Below are positions 1-5,188 of a stretch of 8,686 bases of DNA, piece by piece. A program made the translations under genes and the position numbers. Origin of the DNA: Prevotella sp. UBA6387 (GTDB lineage Bacteria > Bacteroidota > Bacteroidia > Bacteroidales > Bacteroidaceae); NCBI GenBank assembly GCA_002437565.1, contig DJQL01000076.1, forward strand, positions 1-8,686, in the 5' to 3' direction. The notes beneath the pieces were generated by a model, which was not told where the DNA came from, did not search any database, and saw only the letters and a list, made by a program, of their open reading frames with translations. The number at the start of each line of letters is the position of its first letter. Within the stretch, counting starts at the first letter, position 1.

Positions 1-21
1 TGCGTCCATTTTCGGATTACG

Positions 22-123
22 TGCAGGGGCCGGTCTTGTGCCGGCCCTAAGGAAATGTTCGGCCGATGATTTTTTCAATGGTTGTGACATTTTTTGTGGG
101 CCGGCATAAAACCGGCCCCTGCA
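22..123. repeat. Inverted pair of REP-like palindromic units
   Basis: Two 26-bp units face each other, at 22-47 and 98-123, with 50 bp between them. Read in the same direction they differ at only two positions. Each begins TGCAGGGGCCGGT and ends TGCCGGCCC, and each can fold by itself into a GGGCCGG/CCGGCCC hairpin with a 7-base loop. Weak similarity continues outside (TTCGG before TGCAGG) and inside (AAATGT after the unit). This layout is that of a bacterial interspersed REP pair (BIME-like), which elsewhere is mobilised by RAYT-family tyrosine transposases; no such gene lies in this window. The pair could also act as a terminator or mRNA stabiliser for a gene to the left, but no T tract follows. 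Structure is seen directly; membership of a dispersed family is inferred. Confidence 0.7.
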
Positions 124-192
124 TCCCGAATGTAATGCCGATGTCCGCTCCCTGCTTGTATCACGATTTTAATATAAAATTATTGGCACATA

Positions 193-225
193 TTGTTATG
201 GTTTAAGATTTATTGCCTATCTTTG
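193..225 (+). promoter_or_regulatory. Bacteroidetes-type promoter of the secreted protein gene
   Basis: TATCTTTG at 218-225 matches the Bacteroidetes -7 consensus TAnnTTTG exactly. A possible -33 element TTG lies at 193-195; the 22-bp gap is slightly longer than the usual 19-21. Transcription would begin near 232, leaving an AT-rich leader of about 35 bases. No Shine-Dalgarno sequence is visible before the ATG at 269, which is common for AT-rich leaders in this phylum. Confidence 0.6.
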
Positions 226-268
226 CAATACAACATAATACTAATTACTAATTTAAAATCTTACGTCT

Positions 269-1480
269 ATGAAAAAAACTTTACTCTTTTTGGTCTCATT
301 GCTTATGACAATGGGAGCTTTTGCTCAAACCACATTGTGGTCTGAGGATTTCAGTAGCTACAAAGCTGATGAAGTTCCATCTGGTGGTACCTACAATTAT
401 GTCTGTGAGGGCAGCACAAAAGTCTTTAATGAAGCTCTTTCTGGTGGTACTGCACCAGAGTTGCTTGTTGGGAGAAGTGGTGGTTCTTTTTCCGCAACCG
501 TGCCTACGAATGGTGTGACAGGTACGGTAAACCTTGCATTTAAGTCCAATAAAAACTGGCTAAAGGTAGAAATAAACGGAACGGAAATAAAATGCACACA
601 ATCGGGCAATGACTATTCAGCCACAGTAGAAGTCCCTTCTGAAACGGAGAACTTAACTGTAAAGTTCTCTAATTCCTCAAAAAATGCCCGACTTGATAAT
701 ATTAAACTCTTTACGGGTACAGCTAAGAAGGCCCCTGGTCTCTCGTGGGGTACGGCTTCAAGAACCGTGACCCTTGGCGCTGATGACAACCAGTTCCCGG
801 TATTGACAAACGGTAACAATCTTCCCGTGACTTATGCGAGCAGTGTCGAAACCGTTGCTACTATCGCTTCTGACGGTACAATCACTCTCGGTTCAGCAGG
901 TACAACGGAGATCACCGCTTCTTTTGCTGGCAACGACGAGTATGAGGCAGGCGAGGTTACGTATACGCTTACAGTGAAAGAAGCTTCTTCTGGGGATGCT
1001 GACATTAGCAACACTCCTGAAACTGCCTATACTGTGGCAAAGGCAATTGAGCTGATTGCGGCAAACCAGGGTCTCGACACTAAGGTTTACGTAAAGGGAA
1101 AGATAGCTTCCATAAAGGAGGTCGATACGGGACAATACGGAAATGCTACTTACGATATTTCTGACGATGGTACAACCGCAACAACCCTTACTGTGTATCG
1201 TGGCTACTATCTTGGTGGTGAGAAGTTTACAGCCGAGGATCAGATTAAGGTCGGCGACGAGGTAGTCGTTTATGGAAAACTCGTTCTTTATAATGGCAAA
1301 ACAAATGAAATCAATACTGGCAGCAGTATCTACTCGCTAAACGGCACCACAGGAATCAACAAGATCGCGTCAGACGCTTCCGCCAATGACGCTCCCGTCT
1401 ACAACCTCTCTGGCCAGCGCGTGGGCAAGAACGCCAAGGGCGTGCTCATCAAGAACGGCAAGAAATATGTGGTGAAGTAA
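269..1480 (+). CDS. Secreted multidomain protein with Ig-like and OB-fold-like domains and T9SS-type C-terminal tail
   Basis: A 403-residue exported protein. Residues 1-19 are a signal peptide (MKK, a hydrophobic stretch, then AFA before Q20). Residues 21-150 start LWSEDFSSY and read as a beta-sandwich of the kind seen in carbohydrate-binding or surface proteins; I cannot name the family. Residues 153-238 look like a bacterial Ig-like domain (VTYASSVETVATI, then GTTEITASFAGNDEY). Residues 252-358 (AYTVAKAIELI, VYVKGKI, VGDEVVVYGKL) resemble the OB-fold-like domain repeated in Bacteroides and Prevotella surface proteins. Residues 377-403 are the short VYNLSGQRV...VVK tail, probably a type IX secretion sorting signal that PorU/PorV would process. 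No enzyme motif is visible. The last 140 bases are about 56% GC against about 40% in the first 140, which hints that the tail has a separate history. The biological role is unknown. Confidence 0.8.
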   Translation: MKKTLLFLVSLLMTMGAFAQTTLWSEDFSSYKADEVPSGGTYNYVCEGSTKVFNEALSGGTAPELLVGRSGGSFSATVPTNGVTGTVNLAFKSNKNWLKVEINGTEIKCTQSGNDYSATVEVPSETENLTVKFSNSSKNARLDNIKLFTGTAKKAPGLSWGTASRTVTLGADDNQFPVLTNGNNLPVTYASSVETVATIASDGTITLGSAGTTEITASFAGNDEYEAGEVTYTLTVKEASSGDADISNTPETAYTVAKAIELIAANQGLDTKVYVKGKIASIKEVDTGQYGNATYDISDDGTTATTLTVYRGYYLGGEKFTAEDQIKVGDEVVVYGKLVLYNGKTNEINTGSSIYSLNGTTGINKIASDASANDAPVYNLSGQRVGKNAKGVLIKNGKKYVVK

Positions 1481-1508
1481 TTCACCGATAGGTAAATACC
1501 TCATAGAG

Positions 1509-1547
1509 ACGCTTCGCTAAAGATGGCTTTGGCGAGGCGTTTTCTGT
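1509..1547 (+). terminator. Rho-independent terminator of the secreted protein gene
   Basis: ACGCTTCGCTAAAG (1509-1522) pairs with CTTTGGCGAGGCGT (1527-1540) over 14 positions, two of them G-U, leaving a 4-base loop ATGG. TTTTCTGTTT follows at once. It starts 28 bases after the stop codon and is one of the strongest intrinsic terminators in the window. The 157 bases from here to the end of the ATPase gene hold no gene that I can support. Confidence 0.85.
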
Positions 1548-1704
1548 TTACCATAATGCTTCGCGGGGAACCGCCACTGCAAAGCACAAAAACACCGCAC
1601 CCCGAATGGCGATTTGTCTCAACGACAATAGGGACAATTATAGACAATGTTTTTCATCTCGACGCGATATTCGCATGGCCATGAGATGGTTCTTGAAGTC
1701 GTCT

Positions 1705-2979
1705 CTAATCTCTCAAACAGCCGATAGGCACAACGAAAACTCCATCCTTACGCTGATAGGCATAGTCGCCAACAGCAGTGAGCACCATCAAGAAAGCTGG
1801 GGCTTTCATCTTAGTGGTATCTATTTTGGAAGCAAGGGCTGTCAGGGTAGACACTCCTTTTTCTATTGCATTTGCCCCACCTAACTTGATTTCGAAGAGA
1901 CCGTAGGAGCCGTTGCGAAGATGGAGCACGGCATCGCATTCCAGACCATTCTTGTCACGATAGTGATAGACGTTTCCATCTATAGCATCGGCATATACAC
2001 GAAGGTCGCGAACGCATAAGGTCTCAAAGAGCAACCCAAAAGTTTCCAAGTCGTTGATGAGGTCGTCGGGACCCAAACCCAATGCTGCTACTGCAATGGA
2101 TGGATCCACGAAATATCGGGTTTCCGCAGAGCGAATGGCAGTTTTACTGCGTAGGTTAGGATTCCACGCAGGCATGTCTTCTATTACGAAAATCATTTTC
2201 AGGGCACCAATGTAGCTTTGAACCGTCTTGTCGGCCAGCGTCTCATCATCGTTTTCCATCATGTCTTTTCGTATGGCTCCGATGCTCACTTGTCCTCCTT
2301 GTGAGCGAGCGTATGACCGAAGTAACAGCTTGGTTCGCTCGCTACTTCTTGTAACTTCATCAACCCTTGAAATGTCGGTTTTAACAACAGCGTCGTAATA
2401 GTCGTATGCTTGTCGTAAGGCTGCACGTTTGCTTTTGGTTGTGGCGCTTGGCCATCCTCCTCGGCATACAAGGAAAGCTATATCCTCAATCTTGAGTTTA
2501 TTGTAACCTTCAATTTCTGTATTTCCTTTGAAAAGTTGGCTGATACTTACTTCGCCTGTAGATTCGCCCGATTCCCATAGCGACATTGGGCGCATTGTAA
2601 TCCACGCAAATCGCCCTGTACCTGTATGGTGGATTTTCTTGGTAGATGCAGGTACAGCAGAGCCTGTTAGTATGAATTGGCCCTCTTCCCTTCGATGGTC
2701 AACCTCGAATCGGATGGCATCCCAAATCTGTGGTATAATCTGCCACTCATCTATGAGGCGCGGATTATCACCTTTAAGAAGCATTTTAATCTTCAAATCA
2801 GCCATTTCTATATAGCTGTTTTGATTGTCTGGATCCGCCATATAGAGCACGCTTCTTGCTTGCTGTTCGGCTGTGGTAGTCTTTCCACACCATTTGGGAC
2901 CTTCGATGAGAACAGCACCTACTTCTTCAAGCCTGTATTCCAATAGTTTATCCGCTATTCTTTTTTTATATTCCTTCAT
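1705..2979 (-). CDS. DUF4143-type AAA ATPase (AAA_14 plus PD-(D/E)XK-like C-terminal domain)
   Basis: A 424-residue protein if it starts at the ATG at 2979, which has AAAGGAG six bases upstream. The frame stays open to 3033, but that start would lie upstream of the promoter and has no ribosome site. The N-terminal P-loop ATPase has Walker A GPKWCGKT (residues 27-34), Walker B PRLIDEW with D77 and E78, a sensor-like ILTGSA (about 103-108) and the GRFAWITMRPMSL stretch typical of AAA_14 proteins. The C-terminal half is DUF4143-like, with the family pattern SIAVAALGL...FGLLFE. Its end carries GLECDAVL and LFEIKLGG, giving D349, E363 and K365 of a PD-(D/E)XK-like nuclease core, with E319 before it. 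Such proteins are very common in Bacteroidales, often in many paralogous copies, and their cellular role is poorly known. The gene stands alone between a secreted protein and a small gene. The family is confident; nuclease activity is only an inference. Confidence 0.9.
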   Translation of the reverse strand: MKEYKKRIADKLLEYRLEEVGAVLIEGPKWCGKTTTAEQQARSVLYMADPDNQNSYIEMADLKIKMLLKGDNPRLIDEWQIIPQIWDAIRFEVDHRREEGQFILTGSAVPASTKKIHHTGTGRFAWITMRPMSLWESGESTGEVSISQLFKGNTEIEGYNKLKIEDIAFLVCRGGWPSATTKSKRAALRQAYDYYDAVVKTDISRVDEVTRSSERTKLLLRSYARSQGGQVSIGAIRKDMMENDDETLADKTVQSYIGALKMIFVIEDMPAWNPNLRSKTAIRSAETRYFVDPSIAVAALGLGPDDLINDLETFGLLFETLCVRDLRVYADAIDGNVYHYRDKNGLECDAVLHLRNGSYGLFEIKLGGANAIEKGVSTLTALASKIDTTKMKAPAFLMVLTAVGDYAYQRKDGVFVVPIGCLRD

Positions 2980-3002
2980 ATTAAACTCCTTTGTTTTGTT
3001 TG

Positions 3003-3034
3003 CAAATATAGGGGAAAAAGACAAAAATACCAAA
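3003..3034 (-). promoter_or_regulatory. Promoter of the DUF4143 ATPase gene
   Basis: On the minus strand TATATTTG (3010-3003) matches the TAnnTTTG -7 element, and TTTGG (3034-3030) supplies the -33 element at an ideal 19-bp gap. Transcription would start near 2996, giving a leader of under 20 bases that still contains the AAAGGAG ribosome site. The -33 TTTGG is half of the palindrome CCAAATTTGG (3030-3039), whose other half belongs to the first box of the 23-bp repeat array. A protein bound to that box would therefore touch the promoter. Confidence 0.75.
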
Positions 3035-3132
3035 TTTGGCTATGTTTTTTTACTTAATTTGGCTTGGATGTATTACCTAATTTGGCGATAATTTGATGCG
3101 GTATTTGGCTATAAACTATTACGGCGTTTGGC
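3018..3132 (-). repeat. Five 23-bp direct repeats with invariant GCCAAA, upstream of the ATPase promoter
   Basis: GCCAAA (TTTGGC on the plus strand) occurs with plus-strand starts at 3035, 3058, 3081, 3104 and 3127, so all four intervals are exactly 23 bp. Aligned in the direction of the ATPase gene, the units share GCCAAA, then mostly T or A, and a second weaker block around positions 11-14 (GTAA, GCAT, GTAA, GTAA, GTAT). The remaining bases differ, so this is not a recent tandem duplication. A degenerate sixth copy may lie at 3133-3155, keeping only AAAT in register. The copy nearest the gene overlaps the -33 element. The pattern fits an array of protein binding sites controlling the ATPase gene; this function is inferred. 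It is not CRISPR-like, because the spacing is far too short. Confidence 0.75.
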
Positions 3133-3205
3133 GGTTTGCCATTTTCCCATTTCATCTTGAGGTAATGACCTATCGTAGAGGAAATGAAGGCAATCTTTAA
3201 ACGCT

Positions 3206-3249
3206 GACATGCCGGCACGAGGCTTTTAACGTCCCCATGCCGGCATGTC
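3206..3249. repeat. 12-bp perfect inverted repeat between small gene and ATPase array
   Basis: GACATGCCGGCA (3206-3217) and TGCCGGCATGTC (3238-3249) are perfect inverted copies with a 20-base loop. The core TGCCGGCA is itself palindromic. The hairpin lies 57 bases after the stop of the 41-codon minus-strand gene and could end or protect its transcript, but only AGCGTTTAAAG follows on that strand, so it is a poor intrinsic terminator. From 2980 to 3305 the only things I see are the ATPase ribosome site and promoter, the 23-bp array and this repeat. Confidence 0.6.
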
Positions 3250-3305
3250 GCTTATTTGTCAATAGTGATATTTCTTTCTCTTTTTGCCTCGCAGGGCAGC
3301 TACCG

Positions 3306-3431
3306 TTACGCGCCAGCCATGCCACGAGAGCGGAGAAGAGCCTCGCCATAGCTGTTCATGGCCTGTGCATACATTGCCGCGAAAGCTGTCAACTTGTCGA
3401 TGACGATATGCTTGAGATTCTTGTTCTTCAT
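3306..3431 (-). CDS. Small 41-residue protein, family not recognised
   Basis: A short minus-strand gene, ATG at 3431 and TAA at 3306, encoding 41 residues beginning MKNKNLKHIVIDKLTAF and ending LLRSRGMAGA. The case for a real gene is the ribosome site AGAAAGGA eight bases before the ATG, of the same kind as that before the HU gene (AAAGGA), plus a possible -7 element TAACTTTG at 3529-3522. The peptide has a basic N-terminus (K2, K4, K7), then a long stretch rich in Ala, Met, Leu and Tyr (about residues 8-33) with D12, K13 and E30, then R34 and R36. It could form one amphipathic helix. It has no cysteine, no signal peptide and no convincing membrane segment. It is divergent from the HU/smalltalk pair. 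I know no function for it. Confidence 0.6.
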   Translation of the reverse strand: MKNKNLKHIVIDKLTAFAAMYAQAMNSYGEALLRSRGMAGA

Positions 3432-3521
3432 GATAGTTATCCTTTCTACATTAAATAATTAAACATCGCGAGGCGCGCTTGCCTCATTAATATATGAACC
3501 TAAATACGTTTGTTAGTGTGG

Positions 3522-3529
3522 CAAAGTTA
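3522..3529 (-). promoter_or_regulatory. Possible -7 promoter element for the 41-residue gene
   Basis: On the minus strand TAACTTTG fits TAnnTTTG. No TTG or TTTG is present 19-21 bp upstream, so the promoter is incomplete. The leader would be about 85 bases and contains a small hairpin (GAGGC/GCCTC, 3470-3474 and 3481-3485). Confidence 0.4.
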
Positions 3530-3649
3530 GCACCAAAAAGCCTATTTTCCACCGTATCCCCATGGCCAAACATCTGAAACGAGCCTTTTATTGACCAACG
3601 TCAAATGAACGCTCTTTGCCATGGTGTCCCTTGTGGCGCCCCCATGACA

Positions 3650-3681
3650 TTTGCGTGTCGCGGAGAAAGGCAGTACCTTTG
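3650..3681 (+). promoter_or_regulatory. Promoter of the HU/smalltalk operon
   Basis: TTTG at 3650-3653 and TACCTTTG at 3674-3681, separated by 20 bp, match both Bacteroidetes promoter elements exactly. Transcription would start near 3688 and leave a leader of about 65 bases. AAAGGA ends eight bases before the ATG at 3753 and fixes that start. Confidence 0.75.
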
Positions 3682-3752
3682 CAACCGTCGAAAGGAATTC
3701 CACGACAAACAAACAATTTACTAATCACATTTTAAAAAGAAAGGAAAAAACA

Positions 3753-4235
3753 ATGAGTGTACGTTACAAGAAAGAAATGGGTAAGGGCGAAGGCGCTCCA
3801 GCAGCAAACAAGTGGTATGGTCGCGCGGTGAGCATGGGCCGCGTGAAGACCGTGGACCTCGCCGAGGAGATAAGCCACTCCACCACCGTGACCCGCGCCG
3901 ACATCATGGCGGTGCTCATAGAGCTCACGCAGGCCATGAAAAAGCACCTGCAAAACTCCATGACCGTGGAGCTCGACGGCTTGGGCGACTTCCGCGTGGG
4001 GCTTAAGACCAAGGCGGTGGACAAGGCAGAGGATTTCACTGCCGCCAACATCTACGGCTACCAGATACTCTACCACCCGGAGGTGAAGTTCGTGCCCAGC
4101 GGACAGCTCAGCGCCAATGGCAAGCGCAAGGGAACCTACGTGAAGACCTTGCTCGACGGCGTGTCGGCGGAGCTCTTGCCGACGAACGCCGCTGCCTCTG
4201 CCGACAATGGCAAGAGTGCCATGGACAACGAGTAG
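3753..4235 (+). CDS. HU-family DNA-binding protein (HU-HIG / HU_rel type)
   Basis: 160 residues, start ATG 3753 chosen for its ribosome site and for MSVRYKK, which matches the MSVKYK-like opening of this family. Its layout is that of the Bacteroidetes HU-related proteins: a variable N-terminal lead with KWYGRAV (about 20-26), a helical segment VDLAEEIS...TTVTRADIMAVLIELTQ (34-60), the beta-arm signature VELDGLGDFRVGL (72-84), then EDFTAANIYGYQILYHPEVKF (93-113). The C-terminal 20 residues are low-complexity and polar. HU-like proteins bind and bend DNA; what sets this subfamily apart from housekeeping HU is not established. The next gene, 58 bases on, is a smalltalk-like peptide, a pairing seen repeatedly in Bacteroidetes, so the two are probably co-transcribed. 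No terminator separates them. Confidence 0.92.
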   Translation: MSVRYKKEMGKGEGAPAANKWYGRAVSMGRVKTVDLAEEISHSTTVTRADIMAVLIELTQAMKKHLQNSMTVELDGLGDFRVGLKTKAVDKAEDFTAANIYGYQILYHPEVKFVPSGQLSANGKRKGTYVKTLLDGVSAELLPTNAAASADNGKSAMDNE

Positions 4236-4293
4236 GCCATAGAATATTAAGAACACATGGTTTAACCAATAAAGAAAAGGAAGGATGATTAGA

Positions 4294-4386
4294 ATGAAGA
4301 AGGAAACCTGGAAGATGGTAATCAACATGCTCATCTCGGTGCTTACCGCCATAGCCACGACTTTGGGGTTGACCTCGTGCATGTAG
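4294..4386 (+). CDS. Smalltalk-like small hydrophobic peptide, 30 residues
   Basis: ATG 4294 to TAG 4384-4386 encodes 30 residues: KKETWK at the start, a hydrophobic helix MVINMLISVLTAIATTLGL (8-26), and TSCM at the end. AAGGAAGG nine bases upstream supports ATG 4294 over the in-frame ATG at 4285, which touches that site. Sequence and position after an HU-family gene match what NCBI names 'smalltalk protein' (from memory). Seen plainly, it is a lipoprotein signal peptide (two lysines, a hydrophobic core and the lipobox LTSC at 26-29) with almost nothing behind the cysteine. It could sit in the membrane as a single helix or be cut to a tiny lipid-linked remnant. No function is established that I know of. 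Confidence 0.85.
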   Translation: MKKETWKMVINMLISVLTAIATTLGLTSCM

Positions 4387-4433
4387 CGTAAAAGAAAAGT
4401 CCGCCGCTTCTTATGGATAAGAAGTGGCGGACT
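4387..4433. terminator. Terminator hairpin shared by the convergent tRNA and HU/smalltalk operon
   Basis: AGTCCGCCGCTTCTTA (4398-4413) pairs with TAAGAAGTGGCGGACT (4418-4433) over 16 positions, one of them G-U, around the loop TGGA. On the minus strand the stem is followed by TTTTCTTTTAC, a good T tract, so it is an intrinsic terminator for the tRNA, 14 bases after its end. On the plus strand CTCTATC follows, so it would stop the smalltalk transcript less well. Confidence 0.8.
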
Positions 4434-4447
4434 CTATCATGAACAGG

Positions 4448-4522
4448 TAGGGACAATCGGGCTCGAACCGATGACCTCTGCAATGTGACTGCAGCGCTCT
4501 AAACCAACTGGGCTATGCCCCT
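4448..4522 (-). tRNA. tRNA-Val (anticodon CAC)
   Basis: A 75-base cloverleaf reads from 4522 to 4448. The acceptor stem AGGGGCA pairs with TGTCCCT (one G-U). The anticodon stem CTGCA/TGCAG holds the loop GTCACAT with T33 and anticodon CAC (4487-4485). The T arm is ATCGG-TTCGAGC-CCGAT. The discriminator base is A73, as expected for valine. CCA is not encoded (CCT follows), as is usual in Bacteroidetes. The D stem GCCC/GAGC has a C12-A23 mismatch, and position 32 is G where a pyrimidine is usual. The identity rests on the anticodon and A73. It is a single gene with its own promoter and terminator. Confidence 0.9.
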
Positions 4523-4541
4523 GTGTCTTGATTTGCGAGTG

Positions 4542-4573
4542 CAAAGTTAGGCATTTTTCATCGTCCTGCCAAA
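4542..4573 (-). promoter_or_regulatory. Promoter of tRNA-Val
   Basis: On the minus strand TTTG (4573-4570) and TAACTTTG (4549-4542), 20 bp apart, match both Bacteroidetes promoter elements. The start would fall near 4535, about a dozen bases before the mature tRNA 5' end. The tRNA thus need not depend on readthrough from ispF, which ends at 4666 on the same strand. Confidence 0.8.
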
Positions 4574-4665
4574 TTTTTAGCCGTCTTTTTCTTATGGGCA
4601 AACGTTTTTTGTTCTTTCCTGATGGTTTCGCTTGTCCATAAGAGTCGCCATAACAACACGGCGTG

Positions 4666-5154
4666 TCATGCTTGGCAGGAGGATTCGCAAATCAAGGCCA
4701 CGGCATAGGCGGAGATACCTTCTTCGCGCCCCGTGAAGCCGAGCTTCTCCGTGGTGGTGGCCTTGATGCTGATCTGGTCTTCGTCGCAGCCTATGACCTT
4801 GGCGAGGCACGCCTTCATTGCCGGCACGTGAGGGTTGAGCTTGGGTCGCTCAGCGCACACCGTGGCATCGATGTTGCCAACCTTGTAGCCCTTTGTGGCT
4901 ATGAGGTCTATCACCTTGCGCAGGATGACCTTGCTGTCCATGTCGAGCGTGTCGGCCGACGTGTCGGGGAAGTGGTAACCAATGTCGCGCATGTTGGCGG
5001 CGCCAAGCAGGGCGTCGCAGATGGCGTGGATGAGCACATCGGCATCGCTGTGGCCGAGGAGACCCATGGTGTGAGGTATATCTATGCCGCCGAGGATTAG
5101 TTTTCTTCCCTCGACGAGTTTGTGGACATCATAGCCCATTCCTATTCTGAACAT
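4666..5154 (-). CDS. ispF: 2-C-methyl-D-erythritol 2,4-cyclodiphosphate synthase
   Basis: 162 residues, full length for the family (about 157-160). IspF closes 4-diphosphocytidyl-2-C-methyl-D-erythritol 2-phosphate to the cyclic diphosphate with release of CMP, in the cytoplasmic MEP pathway to IPP and DMAPP. The metal ligands are present: D9 and H11 in GYDVHKL and H43 in GHSDADVLIHAICDALLG. The DIGYHFPDT stretch (57-65) and the C-terminal ATTTEKLGFTGREEGISAYAV are typical. Start MFRIGMGYDVH aligns with the usual MRIGHGFDVH opening; the internal Met6 would remove conserved residues. It follows porV by 34 bases on the same strand, and porU-porV-ispF is also the order in Porphyromonas gingivalis (from memory), so it is probably read from an upstream promoter outside the window. 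I see no clear intrinsic terminator after its stop. Confidence 0.97.
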   Translation of the reverse strand: MFRIGMGYDVHKLVEGRKLILGGIDIPHTMGLLGHSDADVLIHAICDALLGAANMRDIGYHFPDTSADTLDMDSKVILRKVIDLIATKGYKVGNIDATVCAERPKLNPHVPAMKACLAKVIGCDEDQISIKATTTEKLGFTGREEGISAYAVALICESSCQA

Positions 5155-5188
5155 GTGGTTCGATTTTTTTGTGTAGTGAGACTTCGGA

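Larger units (their letters stand above)
3432..3752. other. Divergent intergenic region between the 41-residue gene and the HU gene
   Basis: This 321-bp gap holds the possible minus-strand -7 element (3522-3529) and the well-formed plus-strand HU promoter (3650-3681). Between them, CCATGGCCAAA (3560-3570) and TTTGCCATGG (3615-3624) form an inverted pair with one extra C in the left arm, a possible operator. I see no further gene here; the open frame running in from 3651 to the HU start begins upstream of the HU promoter's own start site and has no ribosome site. Confidence 0.5.

Noticed and set aside
1655..1688. CATCTC/GAGATG stem as terminator of the ATPase gene
   Set aside because: On the minus strand the stem is followed by an A run rather than T, it is short, and its loop is 22 bases.
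1606..1884. Plus-strand open frame of 92 codons
   Set aside because: It overlaps the 3' end of the ATPase gene, has no ribosome site, and its product has no recognisable features.
2980..3033. N-terminal extension of the ATPase to 3033
   Set aside because: The extension runs across the -7 element and has no ribosome site, while ATG 2979 has AAAGGAG at ideal spacing.
3018..3132. CRISPR array
   Set aside because: The period is 23 bp in total, the conserved part is only about 6-10 bases, and no cas gene is near; real arrays have 24-40 bp repeats with similar-sized spacers.
3237..3458. Plus-strand open frame of 73 codons in the repeat-rich gap
   Set aside because: It starts inside the 12-bp inverted repeat and has no ribosome site, whereas the opposite strand has a short frame with a strong one.
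3732..4382. Minus-strand open frame of 216 codons opposite HU and smalltalk
   Set aside because: The opposite strand carries two recognised genes with promoter and ribosome sites; this frame is rich in H, G and V and has no start signals.
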